Positions 7,601-14,498 of a DNA stretch of 17,658 nt are shown piece by piece. Source of the stretch: JAAYCB01 sp012744395 (GTDB lineage Bacteria; Planctomycetota; Planctomycetia; Pirellulales; Thermoguttaceae); the NCBI GenBank assembly GCA_028703175.1, contig JAQVNJ010000128.1, forward strand, positions 1 to 17,658. The letters run 5' to 3'. Position numbers and translations under genes: made by a program. Each line of letters starts with the position of its first letter. Positions within the stretch are counted from its first letter, which is position 1. The notes under the pieces were generated by a model that worked only from the letters and a program-made list of their open reading frames with translations, was not told the DNA's origin and did not search any database.

Positions 7601-9307
7601 CGGAGCGGGCTGCGCGGTCCGCTGGGCCGCCTCCTCATAGGCCGCCGCCGCGGCATCCCACTGGCCGAGCGCGGCATGGGCGCGGCCGAGCTGGAGTTGC
7701 ACCGCGGCAAGGTTGGCCGCCTCGCCGCCGACGCTCTTCTGGGCGGCGACCACGCTCTTCAGCAGCGGAACGGCCAGGGCGAACTCGTTGCGAGCGATGC
7801 GGTAAAACGCCCAGAGGGAATCGCGCTCGACTTCCAGGGCCGTGCGGGCGGCGCGGGGGAGCTGCGGGCCGACCCGGCCGACGCTCGTTGCCAGCCGGTT
7901 CAAGATCTCTTCCGTATTGATCTTGCCGGCAACCGGCCGCACGTGCCCCAGATCGATCAGCGCCCTGGCAAACCCGGAATTGACCGGGATGCTCTCCCGA
8001 CCGCAGGCATCGAGGGCCTTCTCGTAGTGGGCGATCAGGCCGTCGACCGGCTCGCGCTGGGCGACCATGGCGGCGCCGAGCCGCGTGTAGGCTTCGGGGA
8101 TTCGCGGATCGATCTGGATCAGCCGCTCGCAGCAGGAGCGGACGGAGTCCCACGACCGCTGTTGCTCGGCCCGCCGCGCGGCAAGCAGCAGGGCCGAGAC
8201 ATTCTTCGGATCGTGCTCCAGGGCGGCGTCGAGGTCTTCGCCCACACCGGGCAGGTTGTTGCGCGACCGGTACTGGTAGCGAGCCAGATAGGCCTGGGCG
8301 TCTTGCGGATTGGCGGCGACCATCTGGTCCATGGCGTCTTGCGAGAACCTTTCGCGGACCTGGGCAAGCAGGGCCGCTTGTTCGAGGCGGGAGGACGTCG
8401 CGTCGCCCCCGTAGACATGCTGGAGGAGGCCGGCCAGGCCGGTTGCGGCTTGCCCGGCGGCCGCGCCGGATGCGCGATTGACCAGTTCGGCAAGTTCGGG
8501 CGGGGCCGAAGAGAGATCGGCGGCCCGGCCGGCGCGGGCCTCGATCTCGGCGGCGGCGACTTGTCCCTTGGCGGTCCGCTTGCCCTCCTGCCGCTGGTCG
8601 AAGACCCGCCGCAGCTGGAGCTCGAGCCGGTCGTCGGGGAACAGCTCGCGGTCGCGGTAGAGGTCGGCCAGGCAGACCGAGAGCCGGATGTCGCCGGGCG
8701 CGGCCTTCAGGGCGTGCTCGAGGAGCACCAGCGGCGGGTCGCCGTCCTCGAAACGGTCAGCCAGCTTCAGGGACTTCAGCCGCAGGTAGCGTGCCAGGGC
8801 AAACGCGCGGAGCGCGGCGGCGTCGTTGGGGTCCCGATCGAGCAGCCGGGTCGCCTCCTGCTCGGCGGCCAGGTGCCGGGGGGGTTGGGTCTCGAGCAGC
8901 AACTGGCAGAGGCGGCGGCGGAGTTCCGGCTGGTCTTCCGCCGGGGCGACGCCCAGGGCGCGGTAATAGTGCTCGATCGCCTGGTTCTTCTCGCGGCCTG
9001 TTTCGGCTGACTGGTCGTAATTCCGGGCCAGGCGGACGCGGACTTCCGCATTCTCCGAATCGAGCTGCAAATAGCGGAACAGGTAACCCGCCGACCCGCG
9101 CCAGTCTCCCTCGCCGGCGAGGGCGTCGGCCCGCTGGAGCAATGCTGCGGAGATGTTTTTGACTTGGTAGGAATGCCAGGCGTAGGCCAGCGGCCCGATC
9201 ACGGCCAGGGCGCAGAACGTGCCGCCAAGCAGGGGCCAGTTCAGCACCCGCCGGGTCTCCGTTCCAGCCGCGCCGGCTTTCCGGTCTTTTGGAGGTCGAG
9301 GATTCAT
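4643..9307 (-). CDS. Very large membrane-anchored tetratricopeptide-repeat protein
   Basis: A 1554-aa protein with an N-terminal membrane anchor and TPR-like helical repeats over essentially its whole length. It starts at ATG 9307 with GGAG about 9 nt upstream. The anchor is about residues 24-45 (WPLLGGTFCALAVIGPLAYAW), preceded by a basic stretch; there is no lipobox, so it is not a lipoprotein. Repeat signatures include long runs of Ala at turn positions and units such as ARAAYNRAVESGL and YPDDADRVLAALEAK. Repeats are very numerous, and many paired helices are spaced about 34 residues apart. Exosortase/PEP-CTERM loci commonly encode a large TPR protein (PrsT/TIGR02917-type), where it is thought to scaffold polysaccharide export. 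This one is longer than those I know and uses a membrane helix instead of a lipid anchor. It lies 133 nt after the Wzz-kinase gene. Orientation of the repeats (periplasmic) is inferred from the basic N-terminus. The long open frames on the opposite strand are shadows. Confidence 0.88.
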   Translation of the reverse strand: MNPRPPKDRKAGAAGTETRRVLNWPLLGGTFCALAVIGPLAYAWHSYQVKNISAALLQRADALAGEGDWRGSAGYLFRYLQLDSENAEVRVRLARNYDQSAETGREKNQAIEHYYRALGVAPAEDQPELRRRLCQLLLETQPPRHLAAEQEATRLLDRDPNDAAALRAFALARYLRLKSLKLADRFEDGDPPLVLLEHALKAAPGDIRLSVCLADLYRDRELFPDDRLELQLRRVFDQRQEGKRTAKGQVAAAEIEARAGRAADLSSAPPELAELVNRASGAAAGQAATGLAGLLQHVYGGDATSSRLEQAALLAQVRERFSQDAMDQMVAANPQDAQAYLARYQYRSRNNLPGVGEDLDAALEHDPKNVSALLLAARRAEQQRSWDSVRSCCERLIQIDPRIPEAYTRLGAAMVAQREPVDGLIAHYEKALDACGRESIPVNSGFARALIDLGHVRPVAGKINTEEILNRLATSVGRVGPQLPRAARTALEVERDSLWAFYRIARNEFALAVPLLKSVVAAQKSVGGEAANLAAVQLQLGRAHAALGQWDAAAAAYEEAAQRTAQPAPLLVAAAEAWLNAGQPARAAQRYEQALAAIDAPELWLGLARARLMHQLSLAAARRDWQGVDAAVAKAEGPAGTAALREPWRLALLKIDLAMARAQASPEVDAKTLAENGKKLVEEAEQAHPDSPDLLRTVAMLYQRLGYPDDADRVLAALEAKVGSLATSKARARVLALRGQYDEACRLLEQAIQAAPAEARPALQGEIVRLRLDQGPSPATNQGLDQLADSAITDLGLIGRLCERALSEKNYATAEKWEKRLRQLEGEEGGQWRYYRAARLLAISQAGQSPQVAEAERLYRELLVLRPAWGPTHVLGGMVHERRQASQEAVDAYKTAVDLGMDRVGVYERLAFLLYSLQRDQEASDLLALLKDRVPASENLTEIKAGLAAKRGRLDEAIQAARDGVQNRPNDPVANLLLGQMLALKGLPDEAEAALKNAVRAAPDDLRGLKGLFDFYANAKQREPAEAALRALAAKAETDETPEAFVLAQGFEQLGDRQQAETLYREALRLAPKNAAILRRFSAFLVQADPAEAEQLLRRALAIAPGDQASRRTLAAMLAARGGEHEWEEIARLLEDPAADNPVTAVDQRLQAILLARRGGRANLTKARGLLEKLVADAKVTTDGDRLLLARIYERDGKTDEARAQYIPLVGRQRPAALHLALFIDFLLRFDLSDEAAEWIGRLEDDPSAADTIPTLTLRARVLKAQGKLDQSRKLVEDYGSARFDKLTDPEKKTQLALALGRVHSALELHDAAEAWYRRVAQDSPRQFAPLAVALAKQGKADEAIQLCRQAADDDPAAPAIVLASLVLAKDIPGDKFPQVDALFEQAIAKSPENANLLTAVANVRITRGELPRAVELYQQALKVRPKDLVVLNNLATILAEDPASRNEALRYIDQALEIGGQQDALLDTKAMILVQDGKADQAVQLLETACSHHAPDPRYPFHLAVAYSRTGEEAKARAAYNRAVESGLEDQILTDSDQAMLKQLQEEFKQKQK

Positions 9308-9425
9308 TCACAGGACTCCGAGGTCCAGCGGCGCGCGCCGGAGGCGGACGCTTCCGTTTCTTGGGGCGAATCGGTTGGCAGATCGTCGATCGCGGCGGGC
9401 GGCGAAGACCGGGACAGGGGCGATT

Positions 9426-9439
9426 GCCGGCGGGCCGGC
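9426..9439. repeat. Small hairpin directly after the Wzz-kinase stop
   Basis: GCCGGC at 9426-9431 and again at 9434-9439 is self-complementary with a 2-nt spacer, ending 2 nt before the stop codon (9441-9443, minus strand). No T-run follows, so it is at most a weak transcript structure. GC-rich DNA makes such short palindromes common. Confidence 0.3.
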
Positions 9440-9440
9440 G

Positions 9441-11636
9441 TCAGGAATTAACGTGGGACGTGGAATATCCGTAGTGGCCGTAGCGGTAGGCATAGCGCCG
9501 GGTGGGGACGCCGTTGAGCACGGCGCCGATCGCGTTGGCGCCCGAGGCGACGAGCCGCTGGTATGCCTGCTGGACCTGGGCGATGCGGCTGACATCGCGC
9601 ATCGTGACCAGCAGGGTGGCGTCGGCCGCTTTGGCGAACACCAGGGCCTCGCTGGCGGCAAGGATCGGCGGCGTGTCGATGACGACGAAGCGGTAGGCGC
9701 CGCGGGCCCGGGCGAGCACGTCCGGGAGCGTGTTGCCGCCGACGAGCATGTGCGGGACTCCGCGCAAACGCCCCGCCGGCAGCACGTCGACGTTTTCCCG
9801 CCAGCCGCCGGCGATGGCGTCCTCGAAGGTCGACTCGCCGGCGAGCACTTCGGCCAGCCCCGGGCTGGAGGGCATTTGCAGCACCCGGTGGACGTCGGGC
9901 GAGCGCATGTCGCCGTCGACGAGCAGGACGCGATCCGTGGTCGCCCGGGCGAGACTGGCGGCCAGTTGGACGGCGACGCTCGTCTTGCCTTCGTTGTTCG
10001 ACGCGCTGGTGACGGCCAGCACCTGGGCGTCCTTGAGTTCCTCGGCGAGCACGAGGAGCGTGCGGAGGTTGTCGAAGCTTTCCTGGTAGACGAGGACGCT
10101 CTGCTTCTCGCTGCTGCCCAGGGTGGTGCGCGACGACTTGACGCGCCGCGGCAGGCTGGCGATTTCGCCGATGATCGGCAATTGGGCCTCGTCCTCGATC
10201 TGCTCGGAATGGCTGATCCGCTCGACGAACCGTTCCCAGCCGATCGCCAGGCCGAACGGCGCGAGAAAGCTGGCCACGACGCCGAGCAGGAGCGGCTTCC
10301 AGGGGTACTCGGTGGTCGGGTTGAGCACCGGGTCGGCTTGTTTGAGGAGCACGACGCGTTCGGGCGCGCGCATTTCCGTTTCGATTTTCAGAATTCGCGA
10401 GGTGATCAGGTCATAGACATCTCCGGCCCGCGCCAGGTCCGCGCGGAGGAACTCGACATCGAGCGATTCTCCCGTCGCCTGCTTGAGCGTCTCCATCTCG
10501 CGGCGGTACCGTTCATCGAGCATCTGCTTGGCCAGTTGCAGGCTTTCCAGCTGCGCCTGCATCGCGGCGACCTCCTCCTGCCGCTTCTGGAGGAGCGACT
10601 GTCGGTAGGCGACCTCGATCGTCGGCCGCAACTCCTCGCGGTACTTGGCGATCCGCTGCTTCTCGGCTTCGATCTCGCGGGCCAGGCCCTGGTAATTCGG
10701 GTCCTGCTTGTAGGCGGTCAACTTGGTCGCGTAGTCTCGCAGGCGTTCCTGGCGGAGATCCAGGTTGGCCTGCATGGCCTTGACGCGGGGGTCCTCGCTG
10801 ATCGCCCGTTCCAGCTCGCCCGAGGGCACGGCGATCTCATCGACCGATCGTTCCGCGAACGATTCGGTGATCGCGGCGATTTTCGCCTTGAGGACCTCGG
10901 CTTCGACCTCCCGCTCGGATCGCTGCTGCTGGAGCGCGGCCAAGGGATTCTGCACCATCTCGTTGACGGCCGTCCGCCCGTGCAGCGGGTCCTTGATGAT
11001 CGCCTGCTTGGCCAACTCGCGGACGTTTTCCTGCAAGCGGGTCAGTTCGAGTTGGCGGCGGCCCTGCTCTTCCTTCAACAGGTCGAGGACCCGCTGGGTG
11101 CGTTTCACTTCCTCGTCGCCGCGCTGGGCGGAATAGGCGTTGTAGACGGCGTTGACGACCCGCGCGGCGTCGTGGCCGTCGGAGCAGGTGAACGAGATGG
11201 TGAACAGGTCCGACCCGCCGACGGAGCGGACCTGGATCTGGTCCGCGAGCCAGGTCACGGGGGCCTTCGACTTCTGGATCTCGGGAATGCGGGCGATCTC
11301 GGGGAGCGAGATCACCGGGTCGAGGACGAGCGGGCTGCGGATCAGCTCGATCTGGTTGGCCACGAAGACGCGGGAATCGGCCCGCTCGGGAAACGCCACG
11401 TAGGGCTGGGCCGACTCGATTTTCAGCCACGCCGAGGCCATGAACTGCGGCTGAAAACGATTGACGATCAGGGCGGCGGCCGTCGCCGCGGCGAGCAGGC
11501 CGACCGGAATGGCCAGCAACCACCACTTCCGCAACGCGTTCAGCACGTGTCGCGGCGTGATCAGTTTCGCCGGCTTTTCGTCGTTGTGGGGCTGCCTGCG
11601 GTGGCCGTTGAAGCCGGAACGCGATGCGTTCATCAT
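9441..11636 (-). CDS. Wzz chain-length determinant fused to a BY-type tyrosine kinase
   Basis: Controls polysaccharide chain length and export through a membrane Wzz module and a cytoplasmic autophosphorylating tyrosine kinase. The frame is open upstream, but ATG at 11636 (731 aa; AGGAAA about 8 nt upstream) fits best because the Wzz domain begins soon after it. Order: first membrane helix about 39-58, Wzz domain up to about 160, long coiled-coil-rich periplasmic region (about 175-420), second helix about 448-467, then the kinase. Kinase motifs: Walker A ASNNEGKTS (545-553, K551), Walker A' LLVDGDMR (571-578, D574 and D576), Walker B VVIDTPP (651-657, D654). The C-terminal YAYRYGHYGYS (715-725) has five tyrosines, the usual autophosphorylation cluster. 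In many proteobacterial exosortase loci the Wzz-like and kinase proteins are separate; here they are fused. It lies 110 nt downstream of the exosortase. Confidence 0.92.
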   Translation of the reverse strand: MMNASRSGFNGHRRQPHNDEKPAKLITPRHVLNALRKWWLLAIPVGLLAAATAAALIVNRFQPQFMASAWLKIESAQPYVAFPERADSRVFVANQIELIRSPLVLDPVISLPEIARIPEIQKSKAPVTWLADQIQVRSVGGSDLFTISFTCSDGHDAARVVNAVYNAYSAQRGDEEVKRTQRVLDLLKEEQGRRQLELTRLQENVRELAKQAIIKDPLHGRTAVNEMVQNPLAALQQQRSEREVEAEVLKAKIAAITESFAERSVDEIAVPSGELERAISEDPRVKAMQANLDLRQERLRDYATKLTAYKQDPNYQGLAREIEAEKQRIAKYREELRPTIEVAYRQSLLQKRQEEVAAMQAQLESLQLAKQMLDERYRREMETLKQATGESLDVEFLRADLARAGDVYDLITSRILKIETEMRAPERVVLLKQADPVLNPTTEYPWKPLLLGVVASFLAPFGLAIGWERFVERISHSEQIEDEAQLPIIGEIASLPRRVKSSRTTLGSSEKQSVLVYQESFDNLRTLLVLAEELKDAQVLAVTSASNNEGKTSVAVQLAASLARATTDRVLLVDGDMRSPDVHRVLQMPSSPGLAEVLAGESTFEDAIAGGWRENVDVLPAGRLRGVPHMLVGGNTLPDVLARARGAYRFVVIDTPPILAASEALVFAKAADATLLVTMRDVSRIAQVQQAYQRLVASGANAIGAVLNGVPTRRYAYRYGHYGYSTSHVNS

Positions 11637-11709
11637 GGGCTGCTTTCCTGTTTCACACGTCGAAGCGATGTGGGGATCGGATGGGAACGGAAGATTCGTG
11701 TTTCGCTGG

Positions 11710-11742
11710 CGATCCGGCCCGCCGCCGGGGGCGGCCGGATCG
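11710..11742. repeat. Perfect 10-bp intercistronic hairpin
   Basis: CGATCCGGCC (11710-11719) and GGCCGGATCG (11733-11742) are perfectly complementary around a 13-nt G/C-rich loop. The hairpin starts 5 nt after the exosortase stop codon on the minus strand. The following minus-strand sequence reads CCAGCGAAAC, with no U-tract, so it is an RNA-processing or stability candidate rather than an intrinsic terminator. Confidence is for the structure, not a function. Confidence 0.55.
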
Positions 11743-11746
11743 AGTT

Positions 11747-12766
11747 TCAGATCACCGGGTCGTGCAATACCTCGCCGGCCTTGAGCGATTCCACCTCGCG
11801 GGTGAGGCGGCCGAGGTACGCGAGCACCAAGGCAAACAGCAGCGCCGCGTAGGGAATCATCACCCAGCCGGAAATGTCGTGTGTGAACTTGTGGGCCGCG
11901 TCGCCCGAGACCCAGCGGGAAAGCAGCCCCGTAACGACGATCCGGGTGGCATTGGCGACCAGCGCGATGGGCAGCGCGCTGAGCAGGAGCAGGCCCCGCT
12001 CCCACCAGACGCGCCGCACGAGAATCCCATAGGCGCACGCCAGGGCGAAAACGCCGACGAAAATCCTCAGGCCGGAGCAGGCCTGTTCCACCTCGAGCTG
12101 GTAGTCGCCCAGCCAGATCGTGTTGCCCTCGGCGATCGCCGGTTGCCCCAGCACCTGGAAGACCCACGTGCTGAGCCGGGTCGCGATCCGTTGCAGGGGC
12201 AGGCTGAGCCAGCGTTCGGCGCTCCAGGGGAGCGGGATCATGAACAACAGGAATCCGATCGAGGGCGAAGCCCAGAGAAACACCCGCCAGCCGCCCAGCA
12301 GCCAGACGACTCCCGCGACCCAGACGACCATCGACCAGGCGTCAATCGCGTCGACGTAGTAGCGCGCCCCGGCGATCCGGATGGCGATGCTCAGGAGGAT
12401 CACCAGCAGGCCGGGCCAGACGATCTGGCCGACGGCCCGGGAGGGAAACCGGTCGCGCCGCGCCCAGCAGAAGTAGAGGGCCAGCGGCACGACGAAATAG
12501 CCGTGGGAATAGTCGGGCTGCTGCTCCCAGGCGGCGACGACCTTGACCAGGGCCGGCCAATAGGCCCACAGGAACGTGGCGAGGATCGCCGGCACGGCGA
12601 GGATCAGCTCGCCGCGGCCGGGCTTCCGTCCGGCCCGCGGCGACTGCCCGCGGTCCGACTCGGCCGCCTGGCCGCTGGCCTGGCGATGCCTGGCTTTCGC
12701 CTGCTCGCGATGCACGGCCTGCCCTCTGCCATCCCGCACAGGCGACGGAACATTTGTTGTTTTCAT
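11747..12766 (-). CDS. Exosortase (EpsH-like transpeptidase family)
   Basis: Integral-membrane cysteine transpeptidase predicted to cut C-terminal PEP-CTERM-like sorting signals. The frame begins at GTG 12781, directly after the regulator's stop; I chose the ATG at 12766 (339 aa). The first about 50 residues are hydrophilic and basic, followed by about seven or eight membrane helices. Numbering from the ATG, the family's catalytic residues are all present: C230 in VEQACSGLRIF, R275 in NATRIVVTG, and H296 in HKFTHDISGW. The WLGDYQLEVEQACSG and PYAALLFAL stretches are also typical. The region before C230 (IPLPW, near 177-181) matches the family's conserved loop. It could be a planctomycete-specific exosortase class such as XrtU; I cannot settle this without a profile search. 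No substrate with a C-terminal sorting tripartite signal is in the window. EpsI is encoded about 7.2 kb downstream on the same strand. Confidence 0.92.
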   Translation of the reverse strand: MKTTNVPSPVRDGRGQAVHREQAKARHRQASGQAAESDRGQSPRAGRKPGRGELILAVPAILATFLWAYWPALVKVVAAWEQQPDYSHGYFVVPLALYFCWARRDRFPSRAVGQIVWPGLLVILLSIAIRIAGARYYVDAIDAWSMVVWVAGVVWLLGGWRVFLWASPSIGFLLFMIPLPWSAERWLSLPLQRIATRLSTWVFQVLGQPAIAEGNTIWLGDYQLEVEQACSGLRIFVGVFALACAYGILVRRVWWERGLLLLSALPIALVANATRIVVTGLLSRWVSGDAAHKFTHDISGWVMIPYAALLFALVLAYLGRLTREVESLKAGEVLHDPVI

Positions 12767-12781
12767 GGATTCGTGACGCAC

Positions 12782-13462
12782 TCAGGCAACCACCAGGCCA
12801 TTGTTGTTTCCGACGGAGCGCTGCCCGCACGGCGGGTCGCCAGCGCCGAGCGCCTGGATCGTGAATCGCAGGAGTTCGGCGTGGTTGTCGATTCCGAGTT
12901 TTTTCATCGCCCGGGCACGAGCCAAGTCGACGGTTCGCACGGACAGCTTCAATTCCGAGGCGACCGAGCAGCGTGCCTTGCCCTCGCCAAGCAGGCACAG
13001 CACGCGGCGTTCCTTGGGCGAGAGCAGGCCGACCAGCCGGCGCTGCTGGCGCTGCTTGCCGAGTTCGTTGCGGCGGAGGCGATCCAGATGCAGGGCGTCC
13101 TGGATGGCCTCCCAGGCCTCCTCCTCGTTGAGCGGCTTCTCCAGGAAATCGGCAGCGCCGGCCTGCATCGCCCGGACGACGATCGGCACCGTCGCGTGCG
13201 CCGCGAGAAACACGACCGGCAGGGAGGCCCCGATGGCCGCCAGGCGGCGCTGGATTTCCAGGCCGCCGAGGTCGGCAAGCCGCAGTTCGGTGACCAGGCA
13301 TCCGGGCCGCGAAACATCATACGAGGCGAGAAACTCCCGCCCCGAGAAAAACCCCTCAAACCGGAGATTCATGCCGCCGGCCAGGCGAAACACGTGGTCG
13401 TGCGTCTCCCGGTCGCTGTCGCAGAGAAAAACGGTCGAAGCCTGTTGTCGTTGTCTTGTCAT
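12782..13462 (-). CDS. FixJ/LuxR-type response regulator with degenerate receiver
   Basis: Two-domain DNA-binding regulator, 226 aa from ATG 13462, with AGG about 7 nt upstream. The receiver (about 10-125) keeps the fold but not the chemistry: the acidic pair is D15-S16, the phosphoacceptor position is E59 in PGCLVTELRLAD, and the conserved Thr/Ser is A87 in VVFLAAHATVP. Only K109 (EKPL) is retained of the active-site set. The C-terminal LuxR-type helix-turn-helix runs about 145-200, with LLSPKERRVLCLLGEGK and LSVRTVDLARARAMKKLG. The stop codon is immediately followed by a GTG/ATG start region of the exosortase, so the two are probably co-transcribed. It is a paralogue of the plus-strand regulator at 15398-16051 (shared HATVPxVVRAMxAGA). 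Probably acts without phosphorylation; its target is not shown, but it heads the cluster. Confidence 0.9.
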   Translation of the reverse strand: MTRQRQQASTVFLCDSDRETHDHVFRLAGGMNLRFEGFFSGREFLASYDVSRPGCLVTELRLADLGGLEIQRRLAAIGASLPVVFLAAHATVPIVVRAMQAGAADFLEKPLNEEEAWEAIQDALHLDRLRRNELGKQRQQRRLVGLLSPKERRVLCLLGEGKARCSVASELKLSVRTVDLARARAMKKLGIDNHAELLRFTIQALGAGDPPCGQRSVGNNNGLVVA

Positions 13463-13477
13463 GCCCCTGCCTGCTTC

Positions 13478-13490
13478 CGGAACTGTTCCG
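13478..13490. promoter_or_regulatory. 13-bp palindrome in front of the minus-strand regulator
   Basis: CGGAAC T GTTCCG is perfectly symmetric about the central base and ends 15 nt upstream of the regulator's start codon (13462). The position suits an autoregulatory operator, or a short hairpin near the ribosome site. A single half-site (CCGGAAC) recurs at 15316-15322 before the other regulator. Binding is inference only. Confidence 0.35.
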
Positions 13491-13603
13491 TACTCGGGTT
13501 TCCCCCCCTGACTGGTATCGTTTCACAACTAGTTCTTACTATGTAGCGACTCACATTCGCAGGCCGCACGCAGGACCACGCCCGGCCTGGACTCCGTCCC
13601 CGT

Positions 13604-13628
13604 CGCTTGCGCTGGACAAGCGTAAGCG
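13604..13628. repeat. 10-bp stem-loop upstream of the regulator
   Basis: CGCTTGCGCT (13604-13613) pairs with AGCGTAAGCG (13619-13628) around GGACA; nine pairs are Watson-Crick and one is a G-U wobble in the plus-strand RNA. It is the first of four hairpins within 240 bp. Confidence 0.6.
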
Positions 13629-13708
13629 AAGGGGAAATTCCGGGAATCGAAGGTCCTGCCGAATCCATCCGACGGTGCCCTTGTCCTGGCCGTTCAGCGG
13701 GCAATCCG

Positions 13709-13730
13709 GCGGGCGGGCCCTTCCGCCCGC
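13709..13730. repeat. 8-bp stem-loop
   Basis: GCGGGCGG (13709-13716) and CCGCCCGC (13723-13730) are perfectly complementary around a 6-nt loop. Second of the four-hairpin group. Confidence 0.55.
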
Positions 13731-13797
13731 ACGCCGGCCGACCGCCTTCGACTGGAGACCCGTGCCGAGATGTTGGCTCTCCCGCGCCTCGGGTTCC

Positions 13798-13843
13798 CTC
13801 GCGGATCGACCCTCTCCGCGAGTTGCGCCGGCAGCGCCGGCGC
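13798..13843. repeat. Two adjacent 8-bp stem-loops
   Basis: CTCGCGGA (13798-13805) pairs with TCCGCGAG (13815-13822) around 9 nt. Two bases later, GCGCCGGC (13825-13832) pairs with GCCGGCGC (13836-13843) around AGC. Both are perfect. Third and fourth of the group. Confidence 0.6.
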
Positions 13844-14019
13844 GTCGTTACAGGCCATCGTGCTTATTCGCTGGAAGGGTTGTCAACGAGCGAATCCGTT
13901 CCTTCGGACAAATCCGCGAACTCTCGCTTGTTCCGCATCGTGCTGACCGAAAACCGGCTTCGGGAAAGCGCAAACATCAGATGTCAAGCCGAAACTGCAC
14001 TGCGGATTTGCGCGACTCA

Positions 14020-14210
14020 TCAACACCTGCCTCCAGCGAAAAGAACCGCGGCGGTGCGTTCTCCCGACCGCCAGCAGTTTGATTTAGATCCTCGACGGGA
14101 GCCGTGTATTAATACGCGGCCAGACGTGGTGCGGTAAGCCCGATGCCACGGTCGGCGATGCCCACCGCCATCCCTGGCCGGTTCGGTGTGGCGAAGGGAT
14201 CGGCACGTCC
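14020..14210 (-). pseudogene. Possible remnant of a histidine kinase ATPase domain
   Basis: In one minus-strand frame, a short stretch reads DPFATPNRPGMAVGIADR followed shortly by RLAAY and then a stop. This resembles the G1/G2 end of sensor kinases (DPFxTTKPxGMGxGLAISR...HGGRLxA). After the stop, the same frame continues with RFFSLEA, loosely like the closing FxFxLP strand. There is no intact kinase, and the upstream part is not recognisable. It could be a coincidental match in GC-rich DNA or a dispersed repeat, so confidence is low. Confidence 0.22.
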
Positions 14211-14447
14211 GTTCCACCTGGCAGGAGGCCGGCTGCGGCGTCGCCGATTGGATGCGGAGACGTCGGCTCTTCGGCGGCGTGGCAGCGGATCGCCAAGAGG
14301 ACACTTTTGACATCCGTGTTACGACAGACGACCGCCCGCCAGTCCCGTGCCTCTTCGCGGAGACGGCCGAGCGCGAGACATCTTGCCGCGTGATCTTTGC
14401 TCGACTTGTGAAGGCGTTCACTCCATCCCTCGCGTTCCGCTTCCTGG

Positions 14448-14469
14448 TTCCCATCTGTTCAGGTGGGAA
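14448..14469. promoter_or_regulatory. 22-bp dyad, operator or hairpin
   Basis: TTCCCATCTG (14448-14457) and CAGGTGGGAA (14460-14469) are inverted repeats with a 2-nt spacer and one mismatch (a wobble in RNA). Dyads with this near-contiguous layout usually bind dimeric repressors. No adjacent gene start is visible within 100 nt, so its target is unknown. Confidence 0.4.
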
Positions 14470-14498
14470 TCTGCCGCTACGACCAGACCAGGTTACAG

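Noticed and set aside
7088..9010. 640-codon plus-strand frame opposite the N-terminal half of the TPR gene
   Set aside because: Shadow of the TPR gene for the same compositional reason.
9219..11852. 877-codon plus-strand frame opposite the Wzz-kinase gene
   Set aside because: It spans two minus-strand genes and the gap between them, has no recognisable domain, and is explained by third-position GC bias.
11624..13546. 640-codon plus-strand frame opposite the exosortase and regulator
   Set aside because: The minus-strand genes show catalytic and HTH motifs; the plus-strand translation shows none.
13456..14082. 208-codon plus-strand frame starting inside the regulator gene
   Set aside because: Rich in Arg, Pro and Ser, overlaps the regulator start, covers the hairpin cluster, and has no family resemblance.
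14219..14236. Possible sigma-54 promoter (GG and GC ten bases apart)
   Set aside because: Only the dinucleotides fit; the TGGCAC and TTGC consensus around them is absent.
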